Source of the DNA: Prochlorococcus sp. AG-402-B19 | GTDB taxonomy: Bacteria; Cyanobacteriota; Cyanobacteriia; PCC-6307; Cyanobiaceae | Length of the DNA stretch: 64,000 nt | Direction: 5' to 3' | NCBI GenBank assembly: GCA_003279615.1 | Contig: QCHM01000007.1 | Span: 18,360-82,359 of the forward strand | In this document: one piece after another, positions 1 to 9,923 of the stretch | Numbering within the stretch: the first letter of the stretch is position 1 | Layout: every line of letters starts with the position of its first letter | Position numbers and translations under genes: made by a program | The notes under the pieces: model-generated | Told to the model about the DNA's origin: nothing | The model's input: only the letters and a program-made list of their open reading frames with translations | The model's database searches: none

Positions 1-122
1 ATTTAATTGGAGTCCCTGTTACAAGTTGGGTCGTTTATCTTTTATGTAATGGCATGTGCACAGATATTCTTTTTGGAGAAACATTAGGTTGTTCAGAAAA
101 AAGTATTTACAAGGAGAAATAA
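1..122 (+). CDS. C-terminal part of a small membrane protein (5' truncated by window edge)
   Basis: Open frame from base 3: LIGVPVTSWVVYLLCNGMCTDILFGETLGCSEKSIYKEK*; similar to the C-terminus of the 61313..61525 ORF (LIGVPIFTWVVYLLSNALFTDLLFGEKYG). Confidence 0.7.
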   Translation, partial: LIGVPVTSWVVYLLCNGMCTDILFGETLGCSEKSIYKEK

Positions 123-280
123 GCTAACTACGAATTAAAACTTTCTCAATCAGTGAAGAGAACCAGATATCCATAACCTGAAAAGTACTTGCAAAGATAA
201 ACTCAAGTTAAGAAAACGAATTAATCATAAAACTACTATTAAATTCTCAGAAAAACTAAAATGCTATTCGCTTTACTCAG

Positions 281-1198
281 TTGGAAATAATCTTTCTTTT
301 AGCTGAATTAATACCATGTATTTTAATAGGCTATTTACTAGGACGATTTAAAAAAGATTTATCCCTAACGATATCTCGTCCTTTAATGAGCTATGGAATT
401 CCTATCAGCTTGATGGGGATATTACTTAAGTCTGGACTTGAATTCCCTTTGATACAATCTGCTGCTTTAGCACTGGTAGCTATTGGCTTTTTAATGACTC
501 TATTAAATTGCCTTCAGGGTATAAAAAACTTAATACCAAACAGATCTCTTCAATTAGGTAGTGCATTCGGAAATACTGGGTATTTCGGAATACCAGTTTC
601 ACTAGCACTACTTCCAAATCATGCTTTGATTTACAGCATAGGTTTTGACCTTGGTGCGACATTAGTAATTTGGAGTATCGGTCCAATACTGCTAACAGAT
701 CCTTCAAAAGTGTTAAGTTCTAATAGATATTGGCAGAATTTCATAAAAGCAATCTTTAGAAGCCCTGCTGTAAAAGGACTGATTGGCGCATTAATTGTTC
801 ATTCATCACCATGGAATGAACAATTAACAACCTTACTTTGGATACCTTCAAGGGTTGTAATTGTTTTAGCACTTGTAATCGTTGGAATGCGTCTAAGTTG
901 GTTGAGGAAAGCAAATCTCTCAAGAATAAAAATCCAAATAAGATCGATAAAAAATGCTTTAATCATGAAACTGGTTGGATTGCCAGTCATTATGTTGATC
1001 ATTTCCTTAGCGATCAGATTACCCAACGTCATGCGAGAGGCTTTAGTACTTCAATCAGCTGCGCCAACAGCAATATCTGTCTTACTAATATCCCAAGCAG
1101 CGTCAAGAGATGAAGAGGAAGCTACATCGCTTGTTGTCTTAAGTACGATCATCGCGCTCATATCAATCCCTGCTTGGTTGATGATATTAAGATTGTAA
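281..1198 (+). CDS. AEC (auxin efflux carrier) family transporter
   Basis: 305-aa multi-TM protein with AEC-like features (GNTGYFGIPVSLAL, C-terminal SAAPTAISVLLISQ). Confidence 0.85.
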   Translation: MEIIFLLAELIPCILIGYLLGRFKKDLSLTISRPLMSYGIPISLMGILLKSGLEFPLIQSAALALVAIGFLMTLLNCLQGIKNLIPNRSLQLGSAFGNTGYFGIPVSLALLPNHALIYSIGFDLGATLVIWSIGPILLTDPSKVLSSNRYWQNFIKAIFRSPAVKGLIGALIVHSSPWNEQLTTLLWIPSRVVIVLALVIVGMRLSWLRKANLSRIKIQIRSIKNALIMKLVGLPVIMLIISLAIRLPNVMREALVLQSAAPTAISVLLISQAASRDEEEATSLVVLSTIIALISIPAWLMILRL

Positions 1199-1261
1199 AA
1201 AGTTAACAACTATCGCCTTTTAACTCAGTTTGTCTAAGTTGTAAGAAATACAATTTTTTTA

Positions 1262-1462
1262 ATGACCTCAGCTACAGCAACAAAAGCGACAGCAAAGAAA
1301 ACAGCGGCAGTAAAATCATCAGCAGTAAAATCTCAATCAATTTATTCATCAACCCAATCAAGATTTGCCAGTTCAAAGCTAATTCAAAACCTAGGTTCAT
1401 CTAATGATGGGGTTCAATTCGATTTTTCAAGTTCGTTAAGAACTGCATTTGGAAGGGACTAA
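1262..1462 (+). CDS. hypothetical Ala/Lys/Ser-rich small protein
   Basis: 66-aa ORF with low-complexity N-terminus (TSATATKATAKKTAAVKSSAVKS). Confidence 0.5.
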   Translation: MTSATATKATAKKTAAVKSSAVKSQSIYSSTQSRFASSKLIQNLGSSNDGVQFDFSSSLRTAFGRD

Positions 1463-1468
1463 AAGGAT

Positions 1469-1564
1469 ATGGACCTTTTAAAAACACTTTTTACAGTTGC
1501 TATATGTCTAGGTATTGGATGGGCAATCTCAAAAGGGATTATGTTTGGTTTGACTCATATTTAA
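1469..1564 (+). CDS. small single-TM protein
   Basis: 31-aa ORF MDLLKTLFTVAICLGIGWAISKGIMFGLTHI*, below ORF-track cutoff. Confidence 0.35.
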   Translation: MDLLKTLFTVAICLGIGWAISKGIMFGLTHI

Positions 1565-1729
1565 TATTCCTGAAGAATGGCATCCCACAAATGAAGAACT
1601 TGAAGTGATAGAAAGTGCATGGATGCAAGTCAAGATCGCATGCGAAAAAATAAAAGCGCAAACTACTGCAAATAAAAAATATATTTCAAATATGCTTAAC
1701 GAAATAGCAGATCATTATCAAGAAAATTA

Positions 1730-1921
1730 ATGGCTAAAGAATGGGAACAAAAAGAAGAACATCAAGCAGTTATTGCAAGGAGTATAGAGTTTATTTCTGA
1801 TGAATTAGCTGAGTTACAAGAGGCTTTACACTGTCCAAATTCATTTATTATTGAAATAGCTAATAGGGTAGTATCTGAATATAAAACAAACCAAATCATC
1901 ATTAGAAGAGATGAAGAATAA
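1730..1921 (+). CDS. hypothetical small helical protein (DELAELQ..L.CP..FI family)
   Basis: FISDELAELQEALHCPNSFI matches FFIDELAELQDELDCPDEFI in 32854..33081. Confidence 0.6.
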   Translation: MAKEWEQKEEHQAVIARSIEFISDELAELQEALHCPNSFIIEIANRVVSEYKTNQIIIRRDEE

Positions 1922-2041
1922 ATGGAATTTCTGCAATCACATGATTTAAACCAATTGGGGCTTTGGACCCCTCTTATTGGAGGTATTCTTCTTTACGTTG
2001 GCTTAAATCTAAAAATCACTGAAGTTGATCCTAATGAGTAA
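1922..2041 (+). CDS. small membrane protein
   Basis: MEFLQSHDLNQLGLWTPLIGGILLYVGLNLKITEVDPNE*; start abuts the preceding stop. Confidence 0.4.
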   Translation: MEFLQSHDLNQLGLWTPLIGGILLYVGLNLKITEVDPNE

Positions 2042-2102
2042 TCAATACATGAAAAATGAGTACAACGATAAGAAATGGTTCAATTTATTAGAATAGTTTG
2101 GG

Positions 2103-2294
2103 ATGAAACAAGGAACTCTTGAACTAATTTCTTTTGCTCTGATTTTCTTGAGTCTTCAATTTTGGTGGATAAGGATGACAATTAAAAATGGTCGAACTGG
2201 AGAAGTAGATAAATGGGGGCAAAAAACAAACCAAAAGAAACTAAATGAATTGGAGAAAGTGAAGCAAGATTTAGAAAACCTTTTTCGATCTTAG
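2103..2294 (+). CDS. hypothetical single-TM protein
   Basis: 63-aa ORF with N-terminal TM segment. Confidence 0.5.
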   Translation: MKQGTLELISFALIFLSLQFWWIRMTIKNGRTGEVDKWGQKTNQKKLNELEKVKQDLENLFRS

Positions 2295-2323
2295 TTCTCA
2301 ATACTACTAAAACTCTTTAAATA

Positions 2324-2626
2324 ATGAACTATCAAATTTTGCTTGAAAGCTACGCTGCTGGTGAATGGATTAATAAAGACGAAATATCATTACTAGAATT
2401 AGAACTTGATTCTCAACTAGAATCTATTAAATTTTCTCGCACTCAAGGTTGCACAGAAAAAGCACCAAAGCACATTTGCGAGGCAGCTCAAGTTTGCGAA
2501 GGTAGTAGTTGGCTCACTTGCTTTGCTTCAATACTAGATAAAGCCAATCCCCTTTCTCTTGGGAATAAATCAAGAGGAGCAAAAGTCATTGATGCACTTC
2601 TAGATAACAATTATTTAATGAATTAA
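2324..2626 (+). CDS. hypothetical protein, paralog of 22669..22953
   Basis: Shared L..EL...E and GSSW..C.A..LD.A.P patterns. Confidence 0.6.
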   Translation: MNYQILLESYAAGEWINKDEISLLELELDSQLESIKFSRTQGCTEKAPKHICEAAQVCEGSSWLTCFASILDKANPLSLGNKSRGAKVIDALLDNNYLMN

Positions 2627-2666
2627 AATAGAAAAACAATTATCAATTCATTATTAAACAAATCCA

Positions 2667-2879
2667 ATGAGCAATAGTGAAAGTCGTGAAGAAAGGAAAA
2701 AACGTTTTAAAAATCTCTCAAGTGCAGAAAGAAAAATGTTGATTAGAAAGAAACTAGCATTGCAAGGTTTAATAGAGGGAAGCGGTGTGAGGGGAAAGGA
2801 TCAATTTTCTTACGACAATGAAGAAATGATAGATTTAATTCTATTAACAAGATGTTTTCAAAAGAATAAATTTCAATAA
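2667..2879 (+). CDS. hypothetical protein
   Basis: 70-aa charged ORF. Confidence 0.5.
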   Translation: MSNSESREERKKRFKNLSSAERKMLIRKKLALQGLIEGSGVRGKDQFSYDNEEMIDLILLTRCFQKNKFQ

Positions 2880-2930
2880 CTCATCCAACCAAAATTTGTT
2901 TTACGAAGTTAGTCCCTGCAAAATGGGTAT

Positions 2931-3134
2931 ATGAATAAACCTATTAATAAAAAGAAAATTACCTTTGCAAGGTTTGCTGTTCGTACTCTTGCTATTTCTG
3001 CAAGTACCCTCGCTCTTTTTGATTTTCTAAAAGGAGACTATCAAGCTGGAGGGCTTCTAGCACTTGGATGGTTAACCATCGTGATCGGGGAGAAAAGGAT
3101 GTTTAATGGGGAAAAGCCAAATGAAGAAACCTAA
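2931..3134 (+). CDS. hypothetical membrane protein
   Basis: 67-aa ORF with hydrophobic segments. Confidence 0.5.
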   Translation: MNKPINKKKITFARFAVRTLAISASTLALFDFLKGDYQAGGLLALGWLTIVIGEKRMFNGEKPNEET

Positions 3135-3271
3135 GACAATTTCCAACTGTTAACTATCAATAAATAGATCTATAAAATTCATTCAGCTTTTATTCTCTAT
3201 GCCACCATAAAAGAGGTAACAGTATATAAGACTTTAAATATTGAGGCATTTTATTCCACCCCATTAGTTCT

Positions 3272-3532
3272 ATGAGTGAGACAAAGAAAAATAAGAACTT
3301 CAATCTGACAGAAATGAAGTTCAAGTTTAATGATCTATTTACTGGAATTGCATTGCTGTTGTGCGCATTTTTATGTGCGTTTAGCCTTGCACTAATTGCA
3401 ATAAGGCTAGGGCCAATAGCTAAATGGGCTAATTATCAGAATATTTGTGTTGAACAAGAAAGTTTAAAATCTCCAATCGAATGGGCGGTGCGTAAGTGCA
3501 ATGGAAGGTCAAAAGTTTATCAAGTGAAGTGA
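3272..3532 (+). CDS. hypothetical membrane protein
   Basis: 86-aa ORF with strong TM segment. Confidence 0.5.
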   Translation: MSETKKNKNFNLTEMKFKFNDLFTGIALLLCAFLCAFSLALIAIRLGPIAKWANYQNICVEQESLKSPIEWAVRKCNGRSKVYQVK

Positions 3533-3623
3533 AGGCAACTTAATTAAAGTTGAGTTGAGGCTTTTTACTATTCAGAAGATAATGTTTTTCGTAAGAACCA
3601 ATAACATCAAATCAATAGTTTGT

Positions 3624-4211
3624 TTAGAGCCAAAACAATAGAAATCCTGCCAAAAGTCCAGACATATGACCTAACAAACTAATTCCAGGTAAGAATGACC
3701 AAATAATTCCAATACCTGTAAGCACAGAAATAGATTTAAGTAATCTTGGATCTTTCTTTAGGTGACATCCAATGAACAAAAATCTTTTCTTTCCATAAAT
3801 TGTAGTCATTAGAATAAACGCGTCGATACCAAATAAAACACCACTAAAACCAATGGCTAGAGAAATAGGATCTCTATAAATTAAAATATCTACGCACCAA
3901 CAAATGAAGGTTTGGAGAGGCATTATCAATACAATAAAAGCCAGAAAGAAATAGTCACTTTGAAGGCTTAAAGATTTAAGAAAATATCTAGCTACGATGA
4001 TTCCAGAGATATTTGCCAATAAATGATTAACATCACCATGAAAAAAATGGGATGTAATAATCCTGTATGGCTCATAAAACAAACGTCCAGACCAATAAGC
4101 AATGGAAGCCTTATCAATTATTCCAAAGAAATCTGTTGCAAAGAAGCAAATAGTGCAAGCCAAAAAGGGGACAAAATATTGCCAATCATCTTTTGAAATC
4201 TTCTCAAGCAT
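3624..4211 (-). CDS. rhomboid-family intramembrane serine protease
   Basis: FFHGDVNHLLANI, GFSGVLFG (catalytic GxSG) and HMSGLLAGFLLF; multi-TM. Confidence 0.85.
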   Translation of the reverse strand: MLEKISKDDWQYFVPFLACTICFFATDFFGIIDKASIAYWSGRLFYEPYRIITSHFFHGDVNHLLANISGIIVARYFLKSLSLQSDYFFLAFIVLIMPLQTFICWCVDILIYRDPISLAIGFSGVLFGIDAFILMTTIYGKKRFLFIGCHLKKDPRLLKSISVLTGIGIIWSFLPGISLLGHMSGLLAGFLLFWL

Positions 4212-4384
4212 TCGTAAATAGATTTACCAATAATCCAATCGTACTTCGTGAATATGATCTATTGAAAAACGAATAGTGCTAATTCTTTAACTATGTGAAT
4301 AAGCTAAAATATTTACCTATAAAGAACATCACCCATAAAGAAAAGGACTAAGGCCTAAGGTGAACAAATCTATTATTGATATAA

Positions 4385-4711
4385 ATGAAAATTGATGTAA
4401 AAAAGAGACTAAATCTCAATAGTTATGAATGGTGGAGAAACCACCGAAGGTTTGTAACGCTTGGATTATTTCTTGCGATTTTTGCAGGCTATGTCAGAGG
4501 TCCTTCAGCAAAAGACTTCAAAGTGAATGATATATGCGGACGTCTAAGCGCTGATTTAATTACAGGGGAAAAGGCTGCAAGAGAATTGAAACTAGGAAAG
4601 AAAAGAATCGATGGACTAGAAGGAGAGAAAGCTCATATTACTAATCACTACTACCATGCCAAGTACTACTGCCAAGGCTACACAAAAGGCAATGTAGGAT
4701 TGGGATACTAA
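4385..4711 (+). CDS. hypothetical protein
   Basis: 108-aa ORF with one TM segment. Confidence 0.5.
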   Translation: MKIDVKKRLNLNSYEWWRNHRRFVTLGLFLAIFAGYVRGPSAKDFKVNDICGRLSADLITGEKAARELKLGKKRIDGLEGEKAHITNHYYHAKYYCQGYTKGNVGLGY

Positions 4712-4784
4712 TGACATCTTTACTAAAATAGCCAGAGAAAAGCATTGCACTTTTCAGGCCGCTTTAACGGATCTGGCTTTTTGA

Positions 4785-5372
4785 CTAAGCTTTTACAGCT
4801 TTAAGACTAACTTTTCTTGCACGCTTCGCAGGTCTTCCTGCTACAGCCTTAGATGCTCTCTTTGAAACTGAGTTTGCGCTTGAAGTTGCTTTTTTAGCTT
4901 GAGCAGAAGCTACTTTCTTAACTGCTGTTTTAACTTTAGTAGTCTTAACTTTTGCTTTTGCAGCGCTCTTGGTTAGAGCAGCTTTAGTTACTGCTGTCTT
5001 TGCAATTACTTTTTTAGCAGCGGTTTTTTTGACGGCTGTCTTTTTAGCGGAGGGTTTTGCGGAGACCTTCTTAGCACTTGAGGACTTACGAGTACGGTGA
5101 GAGAGAATCAAAGCCCACTCATCAGCACTAACATTTGCAGGCTTATTACCATGGATCTCAGAAACTTTTGCAGCTTTCTCAATATCCTTTATTAAGTTTT
5201 TCCAAGAAGCAGCATAACGCTTATCAGATTGTGACTTAGCACCGCTCTCTACAAGAGTTTCAACAACTTGTGATGCTGTAACTTTTTTTCTTCTTCGGTT
5301 AAAAATTTCCTTTTGAAGGGTAGCGATCATGGCTTCGCCTTTAGCGCTAACTTTGATACTTAATTGAGACAT
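4785..5372 (-). CDS. histone-H1-like Lys/Ala-rich protein
   Basis: N-terminal folded region followed by ~90 aa of AKK/AKT/VKK repeats. Confidence 0.65.
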   Translation of the reverse strand: MSQLSIKVSAKGEAMIATLQKEIFNRRRKKVTASQVVETLVESGAKSQSDKRYAASWKNLIKDIEKAAKVSEIHGNKPANVSADEWALILSHRTRKSSSAKKVSAKPSAKKTAVKKTAAKKVIAKTAVTKAALTKSAAKAKVKTTKVKTAVKKVASAQAKKATSSANSVSKRASKAVAGRPAKRARKVSLKAVKA

Positions 5373-5947
5373 TGAATTAAGAATTACCTATATACAACAT
5401 CTAGCACATTGTGGGTATCCAAACCGAACAATCTATTTACATGTAGATGTAAATAGCATTTGCTTCTTATTAAATAACATAAAAAAATATTCATAAAAAG
5501 GAATAAGGAGTATAAAAGACAAGTCATATCCACGTTTTGGTATAGATAGGAAAAGTCTCTCTTAGGGAAAAAATGACTATCAAGAAGGAATTAAAGGTTT
5601 ATTCTTTTTTCTAAAAAGTAAGCAATAATCGCAATAAAACACACAACACATAATCCGACCAATCAACCTAGCTATCTATTGAAAATGTTCTTTCTAATTT
5701 TGCTTTTATTTGCTTTAAAGACGGTTCTGAAACCTTTAGAATTTTCTTATAGAAGCCAAAAAACTTAAGACAGGCCAAGGGAACAAATATTATCAGTAAT
5801 AAGGTTTTAGTTGTAATCATATGAATGTTATAAGCCAAATCAATGAGAAATGCTCAAATATTACTTGTTAAACCTATATATAAACTCAAGTTTTTAGGAA
5901 ATTTTAGTTAAGGTCAAGCTGTTAAGAACGTTTAATCAATTAAAAAG

Positions 5948-6709
5948 ATGCAAGACAGGAAAGAACTCAAAGCCCTTATTTACCAGGTAGCTGCAGCAAC
6001 AGATAGAGGTCAAAGAATGAACGCGATGATTGCTCCCATGTACCAAAATAAATTAGTAGAGATGAATAAATTAGTTGAAGCTCTACTACCCCTATCAGAT
6101 GAAATAACTCAGAGTTCTATTGAAGGTGAATGGGAGCTTATTTACTCATCAGTTGAATTATTTAGAAGCTCTCCATTTTTTTTAGCCATTGAAAAGGCTT
6201 TAAACGACAAATCAAAAAGCGATTTATTTTTCAAGCTTCATCTTTTACAAGTTGGTTCATTTGGTCTATCAACAGTAGGAAGAGTCGGTCAATATCTAAA
6301 TTTTAATAAAGGGGAAATGATCTCCACCTTTGATACCACTATCTTTGGACTTACAACCATCCCAATCCTTGGGTGGTTCAAGCTTCTGCCTACCTTTGGT
6401 GGTCGCGTCATAACTCTGGCTAAGGGGCTTCAACTAAAAGACAACATACTTTCTATGGAGTTAGAGAAGACTAAGGTGTCAGAGGTTGATGGTCTGGGAA
6501 AAATTCCTTTTTTAGACAGTATTCTTATGGAAAGGTGGTATCCAGTTAAAACCGTATGGAAACTTCTTCCATGGAATAAAGAAAATCCAAATTGTGAGAT
6601 TAACGTGATCTATGTAGACGAAGATTTAAGAATCATTAGAGATATGCACGGAGCAATGTTTGTTTACATACGACCATCTATTCCTCTTCTAGACCAAACA
6701 AAAATTTAA
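5948..6709 (+). CDS. PAP/fibrillin family protein
   Basis: GEWELIYSSVELFRSSPFF and C-terminal YVDEDLRIIRDMHGAMFVYIR, typical of plastid-lipid-associated proteins. Confidence 0.85.
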   Translation: MQDRKELKALIYQVAAATDRGQRMNAMIAPMYQNKLVEMNKLVEALLPLSDEITQSSIEGEWELIYSSVELFRSSPFFLAIEKALNDKSKSDLFFKLHLLQVGSFGLSTVGRVGQYLNFNKGEMISTFDTTIFGLTTIPILGWFKLLPTFGGRVITLAKGLQLKDNILSMELEKTKVSEVDGLGKIPFLDSILMERWYPVKTVWKLLPWNKENPNCEINVIYVDEDLRIIRDMHGAMFVYIRPSIPLLDQTKI

Positions 6710-6806
6710 GCAAATTCCCTTCTCAAATACTGAATTCACTGAAGCAATTCCGATGAATTTGTAGTAGAAACTCTAAAGAAGAAAAATTCCTTTAAAAAAA
6801 AAATAA

Positions 6807-8336
6807 ATGAAAAATCCAGAAGTAATAGTAATTGGAAGTGGTATAGGAGGATTATGTTGCGGAGGATTGCTAGCAAAAGCTGGCAGAAAAGTCCTGATTC
6901 TTGAGGCTCACTCAAAACCAGGAGGAGCCGCTCATGGTTTTCAGAAAGATGGATATACATTTGAATCCGGACCATCTCTTTGGAGTGGAATAGGTACTTG
7001 GCCTACGACAAATCCTTTAGGTCAAGTCCTAAAAGCTCTTAACCAAAAAGTTGAATTAATTAAATATCAGGATTGGAATGTTCAAATTCCAGAAGGTGAC
7101 TACACGATTGGAGTTGGAGATAAAAGATTCCTTGATCAGATCAATTCAATTAGCGGAAATGATGCCATTAAAGAATGGGAACATTTTATTCAAGTAATTA
7201 AACCAATTGGTGCAGCAGCTAATGCAATTCCCCTAATAGCACTAAATCAAAACAAGGAAACTATTTTTCAGCTCTTAAGACGTAGTAAAACACTCCTCAC
7301 TCACTTGAAATCTTTTAAATACCTTGGAGGTGCTTTTGGAAATTTAGTTGATGAACATCTTAAAGATCCATTTTTACGAAATTGGGTTGATTTACTTTGC
7401 TTTCTAATAAGCGGTTTATCCAAAGACGAAACGAATGCAGCTGCGATGGCAACCCTTTTTGATGATTGGTTTAAACCAGATGCCTACCTGGAATATCCAA
7501 AGGGAGGCAGTGAATCTATCGTTAAGGCTCTATTAAATGGAATTTACTCATTTGGAGGCAAGCTTCAACTTAATTCAAAAGTTAGTCAGATAATTATAAA
7601 GAGGAATAAAGCAATCGGAATTGAGCTAAAAAATGGTGAGAAAATCTTTGCAGATCATATTGTTAGCAATGCAGATATTTGGAATACTGTGGATTTAATA
7701 CCAAAAGAAATATCTCAAAAATGGAGAGAGGAACGGTCCATTACTCCAAAATGCAAGTCATTTCTTCATGTACATCTTGGGTTTAATGCAGAAGGGTTAG
7801 AAAATATCCCCCTCCATTCCATATATGTTGATGACTGGTCAAAAGGAATTACTGCTGAAAGAAATGTAGTAGTTCTCTCAATTCCATCGGCATTGGATGC
7901 AACAATGTCTCCCCCAAACAAACACATTCTTCATGGATATACGCCTGCTAATGAGCCATGGGAAAAATGGGAAAATCTTAAAATAGGTACTGAAGAATAT
8001 GAAAAAACAAAAAAAGAGCGTTGCTCTGTCTTTTGGGAACCAATAAAAAAACTAATACCTGATATTCAGGAAAGAATCGAAATAGAAATGCTAGGGACTC
8101 CAATTACACATCAAAGATTTTTAAACGCAAAAAATGGAAGTTATGGTCCAGCATTATCAGCTGCAGAAGGGCTTTTCCCAGGGAATAAAACTCCAATTAA
8201 AAACCTATTTTTGTGCGGTTCAAGTACATTCCCAGGGATCGGGATACCACCTGTAGCGGCCAGCGGCGCCATGGCCGCCAATACAATTCTTGGTTCTAAA
8301 TTTCAAAGAGATCTAATAGAAGAGCTAGACATATAA
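6807..8336 (+). CDS. FAD-dependent oxidoreductase, carotenoid isomerase/phytoene desaturase-like
   Basis: N-terminal VIVIGSGIGGLCCGGLLAKAGRKVLILEAHSKPGGAAHGF; C-terminal LFLCGSSTFPGIGIPPVAASGAMAAN. Confidence 0.9.
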   Translation: MKNPEVIVIGSGIGGLCCGGLLAKAGRKVLILEAHSKPGGAAHGFQKDGYTFESGPSLWSGIGTWPTTNPLGQVLKALNQKVELIKYQDWNVQIPEGDYTIGVGDKRFLDQINSISGNDAIKEWEHFIQVIKPIGAAANAIPLIALNQNKETIFQLLRRSKTLLTHLKSFKYLGGAFGNLVDEHLKDPFLRNWVDLLCFLISGLSKDETNAAAMATLFDDWFKPDAYLEYPKGGSESIVKALLNGIYSFGGKLQLNSKVSQIIIKRNKAIGIELKNGEKIFADHIVSNADIWNTVDLIPKEISQKWREERSITPKCKSFLHVHLGFNAEGLENIPLHSIYVDDWSKGITAERNVVVLSIPSALDATMSPPNKHILHGYTPANEPWEKWENLKIGTEEYEKTKKERCSVFWEPIKKLIPDIQERIEIEMLGTPITHQRFLNAKNGSYGPALSAAEGLFPGNKTPIKNLFLCGSSTFPGIGIPPVAASGAMAANTILGSKFQRDLIEELDI

Positions 8337-8378
8337 AAAACGCCTATTGTTGCTAGACAAAATAAAAATACAAATCAA

Positions 8379-8642
8379 ATGACTAACTCACTCAATAAAG
8401 CTTTTACAGGAGTAATCGCTCTTGCCCTGATTTTGATAGCTGTAGGCCGTATCCCATTTTCCAGAGAAAAAGAACTCTCAAATTTATGCAGGGAATACTA
8501 CACAATGTACCTTAATCAAAATGACTATTCACTAAAAGAAAAAAAGACGAAAATCAATGTGATAGCAAAGAAAACAGGTCTTAAAGCTGAGACAAATAAT
8601 GTTGATAATTTTTGCAATTCGTTCTATTTCAACCAAAGGTAG
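8379..8642 (+). CDS. hypothetical protein
   Basis: 87-aa ORF with N-terminal TM/signal segment. Confidence 0.5.
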   Translation: MTNSLNKAFTGVIALALILIAVGRIPFSREKELSNLCREYYTMYLNQNDYSLKEKKTKINVIAKKTGLKAETNNVDNFCNSFYFNQR

Positions 8643-8777
8643 ATTATAAATAAGAAAATAGAAAAGTTTTTTGGAATAGATTCCTTCATAGACTCATAGG
8701 AATAAATACATCCGTAATTGTATCGATAGATTTAATAGCAATTAAGTAGTTAAATAAGGGTAATAACGAGGATAACC

Positions 8778-8951
8778 ATGAAGAAAGAAACTTCATCAAA
8801 TCTCCTTGAAAAAATTGATGTCGCTAAAGAAAGAATCAAGGAATTAGAAACAATGATTAATCATTGGGAAGGCATCGAAGTAGAAGACTTTTGGGATACT
8901 GAATGCTCCATAAATCCATCATCTCCTGGTTGCCTTCTCTTTAATGATTGA
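8778..8951 (+). CDS. small protein with CP12-like C-terminal C-x8-C motif
   Basis: MKKETSSNLLEKIDVAKERIKELETMINHWEGIEVEDFWDTECSINPSSPGCLLFND*; paralog of 31905..32069. Confidence 0.65.
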   Translation: MKKETSSNLLEKIDVAKERIKELETMINHWEGIEVEDFWDTECSINPSSPGCLLFND

Positions 8952-9165
8952 CCTAACTTGATAAATCATTAAGCCAACTCAAGTGAATCATCACAGATGA
9001 AGAAACTTCTCTAATAACCTTATTTTTGATTAAAAATCAACTCAAAACCTAAAGAATCATTGAATGAACCGCAAAGGTGATTTTCATTATCTTTGAAATC
9101 TACCTTTTTTTAAACTCATGATTTAAAAAAAAATTTTATAGAGTTAAAAAGATTATTACTAAAAA

Positions 9166-9726
9166 ATGCCGGAACTATCAAAAGTCGTTTCATCCAATGA
9201 CTTTGATGATTGGTTTTCATTGAACGACACTGTTATGGGAGGCTCAAGTATGGCAGTTTGTAGAGCCTCCTCAAAAGGCCTCTCACTGGAAGGTGTTGTA
9301 GTTGAGGAAAAGGGGGGGTTTGTTAGTTGCAAATCTCCGATATTTTCACCCCTTTTAAATTTATCGAATTATCAAGGTTTTCTATTAAAAATTGAAGGTA
9401 AAGGTCGAACTTTAAAATTTGGAGTTTCATGTAAATACGGAATTTTTGGTTTAAGAGAATTTTTCTTAGATAAGTCACCTGGTGGGCTCAGATGGGTAGC
9501 AGAAATAGAAACTAAAAGATTTGGAACAACAATTATCAAAGTTCCCTTCGAAAGCCTTGAACCAACTGTTCTTGCCAAAAAACTTTCTTTACCAATTAAA
9601 TTCAAATCAGACTGTATAAGCCAATTTCAATTACTGCATTCCAAATTCGGTAGACCAGGAGAACTTAATCCTGGCTTTAAGCCTGGCAAAATAAATTTTG
9701 TATTGAAATCGATTAATGTTTATTAG
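9166..9726 (+). CDS. CIA30 family protein
   Basis: FDDWFSLNDTVMGGSSMA, FVSCKSP, GRTLKFGVS, characteristic of CIA30. Confidence 0.85.
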   Translation: MPELSKVVSSNDFDDWFSLNDTVMGGSSMAVCRASSKGLSLEGVVVEEKGGFVSCKSPIFSPLLNLSNYQGFLLKIEGKGRTLKFGVSCKYGIFGLREFFLDKSPGGLRWVAEIETKRFGTTIIKVPFESLEPTVLAKKLSLPIKFKSDCISQFQLLHSKFGRPGELNPGFKPGKINFVLKSINVY

Positions 9727-9923
9727 CACAATTAGAAAATAAACATATTTATACTTTTCATATTTCATAGGTAATAAAAGCACCTTGAATAATAAAAGTA
9801 TTTCTCAAAGAATTGAACCGTAAAAGAAATTAAATCTATGAAAAAATTTTGTTATTGTATATAATTTGATTAATACTGAAAACACCCTTTCAGGGTGATT
9901 GCTTTTAATATAACTTAAATAAT

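Noticed and set aside
480-707. Antisense ORF inside the AEC transporter (also 799..1032 - and 838..1113 +)
   Set aside because: Overlaps a clear 305-aa CDS; no recognisable features; expected shadow ORFs.
6736-6975. Minus ORF overlapping the start of the FAD oxidoreductase
   Set aside because: The opposing strand has a strong family match; this frame is low-complexity.
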